Below, in pieces: positions 52,462-60,195 of a stretch of 64,000 bases of DNA. The stretch spans positions 1-64,000 of the forward strand of contig NZ_JAEEAP010000003.1 in the NCBI RefSeq assembly GCF_016103465.1, written 5' to 3'. A model generated the notes under the pieces. It did not search any database, was not told the DNA's origin, and saw only the letters and a list, made by a program, of their open reading frames with translations. The position numbers were made by a program, and so were the translations under genes. The stretch's first letter is position 1, and the number at the start of each line of letters is the position of its first letter. The DNA is from Streptomyces sabulosicollis (lineage in GTDB: Bacteria > Actinomycetota > Actinomycetes > Streptomycetales > Streptomycetaceae).

Positions 52462-53811
52462 ATGACCCTTCGTGTCGTCGACGTCGAGACCATCGATGTC
52501 CGCTTCCCGACCTCCCAGCACCTGGACGGCTCCGACGCCATGAACGAGGCACCGGACTACTCGGCGGCGTACGTGGTGCTCAAGACCGCCGATGACGACC
52601 CCTCCCACCCGGGCGCGGCGGAGTCCGCGCCCGGCGTCGAACCCCTCGAGGGCCATGGCTTCACCTTCACCATCGGCCGCGGCAACGACCTGGCGGTGCG
52701 GGCCGCCCGCGCCATCGGGGAACGGGCCATCGGCATGTCCGTGGAGGAGATCACCGGCGATCTGGGCGCCTTCTCACGCCATCTGCTGGGTGACAGCCAG
52801 CTGCGCTGGCTCGGCCCGGACAAGGGCGCCATCCATCTGGGGAGCGCCGCGGTCATCAACGCGGCCTGGGACCTCGCCGCCCGGCGGGCGGGCAAACCCG
52901 TGTGGAAGCTCCTCGCCGACCTCTCGCCCCAGCAGGTGGTCGACCTGGTGGACTGGCGCTACCTCAAGGACGCGCTCACCCCCGAGGCCGCCCTGAAGAT
53001 GCTCGAATCCCGCGCCGGGGGCCGCGCCGAGCGCGAGGCGTATGTGCGCGAGCACGGCTACCCCGCGTACACCACCAGCGCGGGCTGGCTCGGATACGAC
53101 GACGCCAAGCTGGCGCGGCTCTGCCAGGAGGCCGTGGACCAGGGCTGGAACTCGGTGAAGCTGAAGGTGGGCGCCGATCTGGAGGACGACATCCGGCGCT
53201 GCCGCATCGCCCGCGGTGTCATCGGACCGGACCGCCGGCTGATGATCGACGCCAATCAGACCCTGGGCGTGGAGGAAGCGGTCTCCTGGGCGGGGGCGCT
53301 CCGGGAGTTCGGCGTCTGGTGGTTCGAGGAGCCCACCAGCCCCGATGACATCCTCGGACACGCGGCCATCGCCCGGCGGATCGGTCCGACCCGGGTGGCC
53401 ACCGGCGAACACGCCCACAACGCGGTGATGTTCAAGCAGTTCCTCGCGGCCGACGCGATCGGCGTGTGCCAGATCGACGCCTGCCGCCTGGGCGGTGTCA
53501 ACGAGGCGGTGGCCGTTCTGCTGCTGGCCGCGGCGTACGACGTGCCGGTGTGCCCGCACGCCGGCGGGGTCGGCCTGTGCGAGCTGGTCCAGCATCTGTC
53601 GATCTTCGACTATGTGGCCGTCAGCGGCTCCATGGACGACCGTGTCATCGAGTACGTCGACCATCTCCACGAACACTTCCACGACCCGGTCCGCGTCCGT
53701 GGCTCGCGCTATCTCGTCCCCGAGGCCCCCGGCTACAGCGCCCGGATCCGGCGGGAGACCCTGGAGACCTACCGTTACCCCGACGGACCGGTCTGGGCCC
53801 GTCGCGGCTGA
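52462..53811 (+). CDS. L-fuconate dehydratase (enolase superfamily)
   Basis: 449-residue mandelate-racemase-type dehydratase, removing water from L-fuconate to give 2-keto-3-deoxy-L-fuconate. Family segments include VRFPTSQHLDGSDAMN near the N-terminus. The KxK base is at 233-235 (SVKLKVGADLEDD), Mg ligands are D263 (MIDANQ), E289 (WWFEEP) and E316 (TGEHAH), and catalytic H366 is in VCPHAGG. ATG 52462 follows CAGGAG at 8 nt. Residues about 43-60 form a short insertion relative to the usual N-terminal domain. It is divergent from the transporter and precedes the GntR gene by 17 bp. Confidence 0.92.
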   Translation: MTLRVVDVETIDVRFPTSQHLDGSDAMNEAPDYSAAYVVLKTADDDPSHPGAAESAPGVEPLEGHGFTFTIGRGNDLAVRAARAIGERAIGMSVEEITGDLGAFSRHLLGDSQLRWLGPDKGAIHLGSAAVINAAWDLAARRAGKPVWKLLADLSPQQVVDLVDWRYLKDALTPEAALKMLESRAGGRAEREAYVREHGYPAYTTSAGWLGYDDAKLARLCQEAVDQGWNSVKLKVGADLEDDIRRCRIARGVIGPDRRLMIDANQTLGVEEAVSWAGALREFGVWWFEEPTSPDDILGHAAIARRIGPTRVATGEHAHNAVMFKQFLAADAIGVCQIDACRLGGVNEAVAVLLLAAAYDVPVCPHAGGVGLCELVQHLSIFDYVAVSGSMDDRVIEYVDHLHEHFHDPVRVRGSRYLVPEAPGYSARIRRETLETYRYPDGPVWARRG

Positions 53812-53828
53812 GTGGCATCCTGGTCGCC

Positions 53829-54578
53829 ATGCCCACCAATCCAGACCGCTCCGGCCCCGGCGGCGACGGCGTGCCCGCCGCCGGGAGCAGTGTCGTCGAC
53901 ATAGCCATCGGCCGGCTGCGCAAGCGCATCGAGAGCGGTGAGTTCACGCCCGGCCACCGTCTGCCGCCGGAGGCGGTGCTGGCCAACGAGCTGGAGCTCT
54001 CCCGCCCGTCCCTGCGGGAGGCGGTCCGCGCCCTGGCGATGGCCGGGGTCCTGGACGTACGCCGCGGGGACGGCACCTTCGTCACCGATCTGCGCCCGGA
54101 CCGGCTGCTGCGCGCCCTCGGCAGCTTCCTGGACCTGGCCCAGGACACCGGTCTGAACGAGATGCTGGAGTGCCGGAAGGTCCTGGAGCCGGGCGCCACC
54201 GCGCTGGCCGCGACCCGCATCGACGAGGCCGCCCTCGACCGGCTGCGGGAGCGGATCGAGCGGATGCGCGGCCTGCAGGACCCGGAGGAGCTGGTCCACG
54301 AGGACATCGCCTTCCACGCCGACATCGTCGCCGCGTCCGGCAACCGCACCCTGGCCTCCCTGGCCGACTCGGTCACCCAGCGCACCGCCCGGGCCCGCAT
54401 CTGGCGGGCCCTGGTCAAGTCCGACGTACTGTCCTGGACCCACCAGCAGCACATGGACATCTACACCGCGCTCCGCGCCCATGACAGCCTGGCCGCGTTC
54501 ACCGCGGCCAGCCGGCACGTGGGCGATGTGGAGCTGTGGGTCCGCGACCGGCTGGACGCGGTGCGCGAGCGCCGCTGA
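53829..54578 (+). CDS. GntR/FCD transcriptional regulator of the fuconate module
   Basis: 249-residue regulator. The winged helix is at about residues 22-90 (HRLPPEAVLANELELSRPSLREAVRAL). The FCD domain has ligand residues Asp/His in HEDIAFHADIVAASG, His in THQQHMDIYTALR and His in ASRHVGDVEL. ATG 53829 lacks a clear ribosome site but has CATCCT 7 nt upstream, so the transcript may be leaderless, or it may be read through from the dehydratase. The likely operators are the ACATCTGAC sites. The inducer is presumably L-fuconate or its dehydration product. Confidence 0.88.
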   Translation: MPTNPDRSGPGGDGVPAAGSSVVDIAIGRLRKRIESGEFTPGHRLPPEAVLANELELSRPSLREAVRALAMAGVLDVRRGDGTFVTDLRPDRLLRALGSFLDLAQDTGLNEMLECRKVLEPGATALAATRIDEAALDRLRERIERMRGLQDPEELVHEDIAFHADIVAASGNRTLASLADSVTQRTARARIWRALVKSDVLSWTHQQHMDIYTALRAHDSLAAFTAASRHVGDVELWVRDRLDAVRERR

Positions 54579-54630
54579 CCGGGCGGCAGGGACGGTGGCC
54601 CCTCGCCCGGCCCCCGGGGCCCTTGGCCCG

Positions 54631-55710
54631 TCAGATATCGCGGCGTACGAGGAAGCCCAGCAGGGTGCGCAGCTCCGCGCTCGCCCGGGGCGCGAGCGGC
54701 AGGGTCTCCAGGCATGTCCGGACCGCCGCGATGTGGCGGTCGGCCTCCTCCAGGGCCGCGGAGCGGCCCCCGGCCTGCTCGATCAGGGCGGCCGCCCGGC
54801 ACGTGGTGGCGTCGTCCGGGGTGCCCGGCGACTCCGCCAGCAGCGTGGCCAGCCGCCCGGCGGCCGGGGCGCCGGGGCCGCGGGCGCTCAGCGCGGCGAG
54901 CACGGGGAAGGTCTTCTTGCGCTGCCGCAGATCGCGGTGGACGGGTTTGCCGGTGACCGTGGGGTCGCCCCAGATGCCCAGCAGGTCGTCCACCACCTGG
55001 AACGCCACGCCCATGTGCCGTCCGGCCCGGTCCAAGACGGCCACGGTGGTCTCCGGCGCCCCGGCGAGCGCGGCGCCCAGGGCGGCGGCGCAGCCGAGCA
55101 GCGCGCCGGTCTTGTGCTCGGCCATCGTGCGGTACTCCTCCGGCCCCACCGCCTCGGGTCCCGTCCAGGGGCGCGACTCGAAGAGCAGGTCGTCCGCCTG
55201 GCCGCGGACGAGGTCGCCCAGTGCCGCGCTCAGCTGCCGTACCGCGGCCGCGGCCCCGGCGCCGTCCACGGTGGCCAGCGCCTCCACGGCCAGCGCGAAC
55301 AGGGCGTCACCGGCGAGCACGGCCGGGCCGGTCCCGTACGCCTTCCACACGGTGGGGCGGGTGCGGCGGGTCTGGTCGCCGTCCATGATGTCGTCGTGCA
55401 GCAGCGAGAAGGTGTGCACCAGCTCCACCGCCACCGCTCCGGCGACCGCCGCTTCCCCGGATGCCCCGGCCGCCTCCGCGCACAGCACGGCCAGGGCCTG
55501 CCGCACCCCCTTGCCGCCCGATCCCTCGGCGGGCGTACCGCCCACGTCGCACCAGCCGAAGGAGTACGCGGCCATCTCGGCCACCCACGGGTGCAGCCGC
55601 CCGACGGTGTCGGCCAGCGCCGGGCGCACCAACTCCCGGCAGCGGCCGAGGATCTCGCCCGCGGTGGCGGTGGTCCCTTCCGCTAGGAGTTCGGGGAACG
55701 CCGTGGTCAC
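54631..55710 (-). CDS. polyprenyl diphosphate synthase (class I, trans)
   Basis: 359-residue isoprenyl diphosphate synthase. The first Asp-rich motif is LLHDDIMDGD and the second is VVDDLLGIWGD; both DDxxD-type clusters are intact, with GGKGVRQA as substrate-binding Lys/Arg and HKTGALL in the centre. GTG 55710 follows GGAGG by 7 nt and overlaps the TGA of the TPR gene (GTGA). It condenses isopentenyl diphosphate with an allylic diphosphate, probably to a C15-C20 product. No terpene cyclase or phytoene synthase is in the window. Confidence 0.88.
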   Translation of the reverse strand: MTTAFPELLAEGTTATAGEILGRCRELVRPALADTVGRLHPWVAEMAAYSFGWCDVGGTPAEGSGGKGVRQALAVLCAEAAGASGEAAVAGAVAVELVHTFSLLHDDIMDGDQTRRTRPTVWKAYGTGPAVLAGDALFALAVEALATVDGAGAAAAVRQLSAALGDLVRGQADDLLFESRPWTGPEAVGPEEYRTMAEHKTGALLGCAAALGAALAGAPETTVAVLDRAGRHMGVAFQVVDDLLGIWGDPTVTGKPVHRDLRQRKKTFPVLAALSARGPGAPAAGRLATLLAESPGTPDDATTCRAAALIEQAGGRSAALEEADRHIAAVRTCLETLPLAPRASAELRTLLGFLVRRDI

Positions 55711-56753
55711 AGCGCCACCTCCAGGGCCTCCGTGAGGCCGAACTCCTCGCGGGCCCGGTCCACCATCCGGCGGGCGTGCCGCAGCCCGATGCGCTCCAGC
55801 ACAGCGGCCAGTTCGGACAGGTCCGCGGCGGTTTCGGCACGGTCGCGGCCCAGCCGGGCCAGGGACTTGATCAGTCCGAGCCGGGCGAGACCCTCGCCCC
55901 GCGGCTCGCTCATGTCCCGGAACTCGTCGAGGGCCTGCTGGTACATCGCGCGGGCCGCCTCGTAACGGCCCGCGCGATAGAGCACATTGCCGCGCATCTT
56001 GTGGTTGTACGCCAGCGCGCTCACCAGGTTCATCTCGCGGCAGGTCAGCTCGGCCTCGGAGAGCAGCTCCAGCGCGCGCTCCACGTCCCCGTCGCGTACG
56101 GAGACGATGTCGGCCATGCCCCGCAGCGCCCATGCGTGTCCGCGCCGGTCCTCGGCCTTCGCGGCTATCTCCGCGGCCTCCTCGAACATGGCGTAGGCCG
56201 AGTCGTACGACCCGGTGTTGCGGTGCATCTGGGCGATGCCCTCCAGCGCCCATACGGTGTGGCGTGCCTCGCCGCGTTTCCGCGCCTCGGCGAGGAGTTG
56301 CTCGTGCAGCGCGCCCACGGCGTCGTAGTCGCCCTGGATGCGGCCGGTCTCGGCCATCCCGGCGAGCGAGTAGCCACGGACGACGATGTCCCCGCCGCGC
56401 TCGCCGAGGTCGGCGGCGAGGCCGAGCAGCCGCCACGCCAGCGCCAGCGCGCCCCGCTGCCGGGCGAGGGTGCCCCCGCTCCACAGGGCCCATGCCATCG
56501 CGCCCAGGTCCCCCGCCGCACGGGCCGCCCGGTAACTGGCCTTCCACTCGCGGTCGGCCTCGCCCACCTGCCCCAGCCTCCGGTGCGCCTCGGCGACCGC
56601 GAGCCCCGCGCGGGCCGCCTCGCCCGGGGAGCCGCCCCGCTCGGCCGCCCGCAACTGCTCGGTGCCTGCGGCCAGCACGTCGACCAGCGACGAGTTCACG
56701 GACAGGGTGGTGAGGGAGCCCTGGTACTCAGGGGCGAATGCCTTGCCGTACAT
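55707..56753 (-). CDS. tetratricopeptide repeat protein coupled to the polyprenyl synthase
   Basis: 348-residue cytoplasmic protein made of about seven TPR-like helical pairs (for example GSYDSAYAMFEEAAEIAAKAEDRRGHAWALRGMADI and GRYEAARAMYQQALDEFRDMSEPRG). No DNA-binding or catalytic domain is apparent. ATG 56753 is chosen from AAAGG 5 nt upstream, although the frame stays open to 56879 across the palindrome array. It overlaps the prenyl synthase start (GTGA), implying joint function, perhaps as scaffold or regulator. The role of such TPR partners is not known to me. Confidence 0.75.
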   Translation of the reverse strand: MYGKAFAPEYQGSLTTLSVNSSLVDVLAAGTEQLRAAERGGSPGEAARAGLAVAEAHRRLGQVGEADREWKASYRAARAAGDLGAMAWALWSGGTLARQRGALALAWRLLGLAADLGERGGDIVVRGYSLAGMAETGRIQGDYDAVGALHEQLLAEARKRGEARHTVWALEGIAQMHRNTGSYDSAYAMFEEAAEIAAKAEDRRGHAWALRGMADIVSVRDGDVERALELLSEAELTCREMNLVSALAYNHKMRGNVLYRAGRYEAARAMYQQALDEFRDMSEPRGEGLARLGLIKSLARLGRDRAETAADLSELAAVLERIGLRHARRMVDRAREEFGLTEALEVAL

Positions 56754-56791
56754 GGATGCCTTTCCGTCTGTTGTTCCCAGGGCGCACGCCT

Positions 56792-56849
56792 CTATACACC
56801 GAGTGCATACACGGGGTGTATGCACCCTATGTATACATGTCGTGTATAG
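56792..56849. promoter_or_regulatory. array of GTGTAT half-sites upstream of the TPR/prenyl synthase unit
   Basis: Five related half-sites at roughly 13-bp steps. Outer pair CTATACAC (56792-56799) and GTGTATAG (56842-56849). Inner perfect pair GTGCATACAC (56803-56812) and GTGTATGCAC (56816-56825) around GGG. A separate palindrome ATGTATACAT lies at 56829-56838. The array is strongly AT-enriched compared with its surroundings and covers the expected promoter, so it is probably a multi-site operator. Confidence 0.75.
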
Positions 56850-56961
56850 GAGCCCGGAAACCGGCGCCGTCGGGGTCACCGGTGGTGTGCGTCCGTTGTC
56901 GATCTAGACGCGATCGGACCCGGAGAGGTTTACCGTCCGGCTCCTTCGATGGCAAAAAACC

Positions 56962-57438
56962 TCACGGGCCCGGGTTCGTCGGCGCTCCCGCCACTTCGCG
57001 CTCGATCCAACGGCAGATCACATCGACCACATAGGCCCGCTCCGCACGGCTCAGCTCCCGCCCCTTGGGGATCCCGTGCCAGCGCCGCAGACAGGTACGG
57101 CAGCAGGTGGCGGTCGCGTGCTGGGCGACGAACACGGGGTGGCCGCGATAGGGCGTCTGCTTGCCGTCCTTGGCGGGCTGGGCGGGGGCCAGCCGCTTGG
57201 CGATCAGGTCGTACGCGTGCCAGCGCAACGTCGACGGGCCGCTCAGCTCGGCCGTGGCCCGGTCGCGACCCCGCAGATGGAACTTCGCGCGGAACGGATG
57301 GCGTGCGATGACAGCCAGCCGCTGGTCGAGCCCTTCGCCGCGCGGACCGGACGGGTCAGGGTCCGGACCGGACGGGTCGGACATCGGGTCGGACGGGTCG
57401 GGCATCGGGTCGGACGGGTCGGGCATCGGGTCGGACAT
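56962..57438 (-). CDS. DUF4186 domain protein
   Basis: 158-residue cytoplasmic protein with a low-complexity N-terminal tail of SDPMPDP-type repeats (residues 1-30) and a DUF4186 domain after it. Domain features: HPFRAKFHLRGRD, GHPVFVAQHATATCCRTCLRRWHGIPKGR and VDVICRWIERE; the CC-x2-C and His pattern suggests a metal-binding site. ATG 57438 follows GGGAG by 7 nt. Function unknown in the family. It is read away from the GNAT/short-ORF pair and may form one minus-strand transcript with them. Confidence 0.8.
   Translation of the reverse strand: MSDPMPDPSDPMPDPSDPMSDPSGPDPDPSGPRGEGLDQRLAVIARHPFRAKFHLRGRDRATAELSGPSTLRWHAYDLIAKRLAPAQPAKDGKQTPYRGHPVFVAQHATATCCRTCLRRWHGIPKGRELSRAERAYVVDVICRWIEREVAGAPTNPGP
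57374..57436. repeat. three 21-bp tandem repeats inside the DUF4186 gene
   Basis: Units at 57374-57394, 57395-57415 and 57416-57436 follow the pattern GGGTCGGRCATCGGGTCGG. They encode the SDPMPDP-like N-terminal tail. Copy number is likely to vary between strains by slippage. Confidence 0.85.
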
Positions 57439-57582
57439 CGAAAGGCTCCCGGAGACGGCAAAGGCCCGTTTCGATCGTATGACGGCTGGTCCACGGCGCC
57501 GCCGGCCGGTGCCGAGCACCAGCGCCACGCCGCTGACCGACGACGGCCGCTTCCGTGTTCGAGACCCGCAATCCGGCCGCCA

Positions 57583-57714
57583 TCACTGCCCCGGTGGGGC
57601 GCTGCCGTCAGCCCCAGGTTCCCGGGCCAGGTCCACCACGAGGCGGCCGAACGACTCCGGCGGAAGCAGGTCCGGCTTGGCGGGTGCGACGAAGGCATCG
57701 GTCCAGGTGCCCAT
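57583..57714 (-). CDS. 43-residue ORF coupled to the GNAT gene (possibly truncated)
   Basis: ATG 57714 shares its A with the GNAT stop (TGATG), so it is translationally coupled. It reads MGTWTDAFVAPAKPDLLPPE, then SFGRLVVDLARE, with strong G/C third positions for about 30 codons, then loses coding character before TGA 57583. This looks like the first exon-like part of a longer protein truncated by a frameshift or deletion, or a genuine small protein. No family recognised. Confidence 0.45.
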   Translation of the reverse strand: MGTWTDAFVAPAKPDLLPPESFGRLVVDLAREPGADGSAPPGQ

Positions 57715-58274
57715 CAGGAGGGTTGCCGGCCGGCCCGCCACTCCGGTGCGAGCACCGACCAGATCTCCATGTCATGCCGCTCGCCCCGGTGCAGGCGGCC
57801 CTCCCGCAGCACACCGTCCCTGGTCATCCCCAGCCGCCGGGCCACGGCGACGCTGGCCTCGTTCGCGGCCGCCGCCCACCACTCCACACGGTGGATACCC
57901 CGCTCCTCGACGGCCCAGTCGATGATCACGCGCGTGGCGCGGGTCACCAGCCCCTTGCCCACCGCCGACGGCTCCAGCCAGCAACCCGCCTCCGCGGTGC
58001 CCTGGGTGACGTCCATCGTGCGGAAGAGCACCCCGCCGACCAGCTTGCCGTCCGTCCAGATGCCGTAGATCCGCCCTGCGTCGGCCGCCGCCTTGTCCGC
58101 GTACCCCTGGAGGAACGCCCGGGCCGACTCCAGGTCGGCGACGGCGTCCGCCAGCGCGATGTACCGCCCGATGAACTCCCGTCCCCGGTCCATATGGGCG
58201 AGGAACTCCTCGGCCCGCCACGGCTCCAGGGGGCGCAGCTCCGCGCCGTCCTCGCCCAGGGGTATCGCGTACAT
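57714..58274 (-). CDS. GNAT acetyltransferase (RimJ/RimL type)
   Basis: 186-residue N-acetyltransferase. The fold is shown by ELRPLEPWRAEEFLAHM, GRIYGIWTDGKLVGGVLFRT (beta4), AGCWLEPSAVGKGLVTRATR (acetyl-CoA pyrophosphate loop, Q/R-x2-G-x-G/A region) and VARRLGMTRDGVLREGRLHRG, which matches RimJ/RimL-like enzymes acting on protein N-termini or small amines. ATG 58274 follows AAGG by about 5 nt. It is divergent from the TetR gene. The substrate is unknown. Confidence 0.87.
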   Translation of the reverse strand: MYAIPLGEDGAELRPLEPWRAEEFLAHMDRGREFIGRYIALADAVADLESARAFLQGYADKAAADAGRIYGIWTDGKLVGGVLFRTMDVTQGTAEAGCWLEPSAVGKGLVTRATRVIIDWAVEERGIHRVEWWAAAANEASVAVARRLGMTRDGVLREGRLHRGERHDMEIWSVLAPEWRAGRQPS

Positions 58275-58355
58275 CGTCACCTTCCACCGTCCGAACCAGC
58301 GCGCACCGTACGGAGGGATCCTCTCACCGGGGGGTCGCCCGCGCGCTTTCTTTTG

Positions 58356-58371
58356 TACCTACTAGTATGTA
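58356..58371. promoter_or_regulatory. TetR operator-like palindrome
   Basis: TACCTACTAGTATGTA is a 16-bp palindrome with a single mismatched pair around a perfect TACTAGTA core. It lies 13 bp before the TetR start codon, over its probable promoter, and faces the GNAT gene on the other side. It fits autoregulation by the TetR protein. Confidence 0.7.
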
Positions 58372-58383
58372 TGGTCCCTGACC

Positions 58384-58947
58384 ATGGACACCCGGGAACG
58401 ACTCATCGCAAGCGCCCGTGAGCTGCTGTGGGAGCGCGGCTACGTGGGCACGAGCCCGAAGGCGATCCAGGAGCGATCCGGAGCGGGCCAGGGCAGTATG
58501 TACCACCACTTCCGCGGCAAGCCCGATCTGGCGCTCGCCGCGATCAGCCGCAGCGCCGAGGAGCTGAGGTGCCGGGCGGAGGCCGAGTTCGGCGGGCCCG
58601 GCACCGTGGTCGAGCGGATCACCGCCTATCTGCGACGGGAGCGGGACGCGCTGAAGGGGTGCCCGGTCGGCCGCCTCACCCAGGACCCCGATGTGATGGC
58701 CGACCCGGAGCTGCGCCGACCGGTCGAGGAGACCTTCGCCTGGCTCACCGACCGGCTGGCCGGGCTGCTCGCGGAGGGCCGCGCGGGCGGCGAGCTCGAC
58801 ACCGGGCTCGACCCGGTGGCCACGGCCACCGCGCTGGTCGCGGTGTTGCAGGGCGGCTATGTGCTGGCCCGCGCCGCCGACTCGGCCGAGGTGTACGCCC
58901 GGGCGATGGAGGGGGCGCTCGGCCTGCTCACCGCCCGTGTCCGCTGA
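58384..58947 (+). CDS. TetR family transcriptional regulator
   Basis: 187-residue repressor. The N-terminal helix-turn-helix is at about residues 5-50 (RLIASARELLWERGYVGTSPKAIQERSGAGQGSMYHHFRGK). The C-terminal ligand domain includes VERITAYLRRERDALKGCPVGRL, typical of the YxaF/LmrA branch. ATG 58384 lacks a good ribosome site and has TATGGT 8 nt upstream, suggesting a leaderless or near-leaderless mRNA. The palindrome at 58356-58371 is its likely operator. The tautomerase gene follows by 47 bp and is probably co-regulated. Confidence 0.88.
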   Translation: MDTRERLIASARELLWERGYVGTSPKAIQERSGAGQGSMYHHFRGKPDLALAAISRSAEELRCRAEAEFGGPGTVVERITAYLRRERDALKGCPVGRLTQDPDVMADPELRRPVEETFAWLTDRLAGLLAEGRAGGELDTGLDPVATATALVAVLQGGYVLARAADSAEVYARAMEGALGLLTARVR

Positions 58948-58994
58948 GACCGCGGCCTTCCTCCCACCCACTCACCCGAAAGAGAGCTTCTGAC

Positions 58995-59381
58995 ATGCCC
59001 TTCGTTCGCATCGACGCGCTGCGGGCCGACGCCGAGCGGCTCGACGCGCTCGGCCGTGCCGTACACGACGCCCTGGTGGAAACCATCGGCTTCCCGCCCA
59101 ACGACCGGTTCCAGGTACTGACCAGCCATGACGGCACCACCGGCATGCTGCGCTACGACGACTACCTCGGTGTGGCGCGCGACGACGGCATCGTCTACAT
59201 CGCCCTCACGATGCGTTCCGGACGCACCCCGGCACAGAAGCAGGCGCTGTACCGGCGGATCGCCGAGCTCGCCGAGGAGTACGCGGGGACCGAGCCGCGG
59301 AACGTGTTCATCACCCTGACCGAGAACGAGTCGGCCGACTGGTCGTTCGGACACGGGGTGGCGCAGTACGTCGAGGGATGA
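58995..59381 (+). CDS. tautomerase superfamily protein
   Basis: 128-residue member of the 4-oxalocrotonate tautomerase superfamily, in the longer MSAD/cis-CaaD-like class. After Met removal the mature N-terminus is PFVRIDALR, giving the catalytic Pro1. The second beta-alpha-beta unit has IVYIALTMRSGRTPAQKQALYRRIAELAEEYAG. It follows the TetR gene on the same strand. It may act on an unsaturated keto acid or a xenobiotic. The substrate is not inferable. Confidence 0.85.
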   Translation: MPFVRIDALRADAERLDALGRAVHDALVETIGFPPNDRFQVLTSHDGTTGMLRYDDYLGVARDDGIVYIALTMRSGRTPAQKQALYRRIAELAEEYAGTEPRNVFITLTENESADWSFGHGVAQYVEG

Positions 59382-59617
59382 CCCGGTGCTGCCGCGCCAC
59401 GGACCATCGGGCCATCGGGCCATCAGGGCGCCGGGCCATCGGGGCGCCGGGCCACGGGCCGTCGGCCCCGACTTGGCGAGAATCCGTTGGCTTCTGTCAT
59501 TCGCGCCTCTGGATGATCTTCTCCCGGCTCCCTAGCGTGGGGCGGGCACCACCCGCCCCACACCCGGAAGGAGACGCTGGTGCCTGCCACGTACGAAAGG
59601 GAGCCGGACGCCACCCG
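59382..59617. other. 236-bp intergenic region with short repeats and a leader hairpin
   Basis: Imperfect tandem GGGCCATCGG units fill about 59401-59455. Further right are a TAGCGT box (59533-59538) and the hairpin GTGGGGCGGG-CACCA-CCCGCCCCAC (59537-59561). Nothing coding is seen before the leader ORF at 59580. Confidence 0.6.
59537..59561 (+). promoter_or_regulatory. leader hairpin upstream of the DUF2269 gene
   Basis: GTGGGGCGGG (59537-59546) and CCCGCCCCAC (59552-59561) form a perfect 10-bp stem with a CACCA loop, ending 6 nt before the AAGGAG of the leader ORF. It could terminate upstream transcription or regulate this leader. Confidence 0.5.
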
Positions 59618-59621
59618 ATGA
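59580..59621 (+). CDS. 13-codon leader ORF coupled to the DUF2269 gene
   Basis: GTG 59580 follows AAGGAG (59568-59573) at 6 nt and encodes MPATYEREPDATR before TGA 59619, which overlaps the downstream ATG (ATGA, 59618-59621). The downstream gene has no well-spaced ribosome site of its own, so initiation may depend on this ORF. The peptide itself may have no role. Confidence 0.45.
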   Translation: MPATYEREPDATR

Positions 59622-60085
59622 CCAAGATCCTGCTCTCCCTGCACGTCCTGGCCGCCATTGTCGCGATCGGCCCCGTCACCGTCGCGGCCAGCATGTTCCC
59701 GCCCGCGGCACGCAAGGCCCACGCGGCCGCCGCCGACGGCGAGGCGGACCTGAACACGCTCCGGCTGCTGCACCGCATCTGCCGGGTCTACGCCACGATG
59801 GGCCTGGCCGTCCCCGTCTTCGGCTTCGCCACGGCCGCCGCGATGGGCGTCCTCGGCAGCGGCTGGCTCACCACCTCCATCGCCCTGACGGCCGCGGCCG
59901 CCGGTGTCCTGGTCGCCTTCGTCCTGCCCCGCCAGGACGAACTCCTCGACAGCCTGGGCGCGAGCAAGGCCCTCGAGCGGTCCGACACCGCCCGACTGGC
60001 CATGTTCACGGGCGTGTTCAACCTGCTGTGGGCGACGGTGACCATCCTCATGATCGTCCGCCCGGGCTCGACCACCGGAGCCTGA
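59618..60085 (+). CDS. DUF2269-like integral membrane protein
   Basis: 155-residue membrane protein with four predicted helices: ILLSLHVLAAIVAIGPVTVAASMF, YATMGLAVPVFGFATAAAMGVL, LTTSIALTAAAAGVLVAFVLP and MFTGVFNLLWATVTILMIVRPG. The first helix His and the hydrophobic pattern match the DUF2269 family. ATG 59618 is coupled to the leader ORF. Function unknown; the transcript has a hairpin plus mini-ORF leader that may control expression. Confidence 0.75.
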   Translation: MTKILLSLHVLAAIVAIGPVTVAASMFPPAARKAHAAAADGEADLNTLRLLHRICRVYATMGLAVPVFGFATAAAMGVLGSGWLTTSIALTAAAAGVLVAFVLPRQDELLDSLGASKALERSDTARLAMFTGVFNLLWATVTILMIVRPGSTTGA

Positions 60086-60195
60086 CCCCGCCATACCTTC
60101 CCCACTGTGGCCTGAAGCCGGTCACTCCACGGCATCCGGCCACGGCGCGGGATAATGATCGGGAGCGCCGGGCTGGACCGGGAGGCGGAGCAGGC

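Noticed and set aside
56754-56879. N-terminal extension of the TPR protein across the palindrome array
   Set aside because: The extension is Cys/His-rich and encoded by the palindromes. ATG 56753 has a well-placed AAAGG.
59401-59455. Tandem GGGCCATCGG-like units as a functional repeat
   Set aside because: Short, imperfect and in non-coding sequence. Probably simple slippage, and no hairpin of note.
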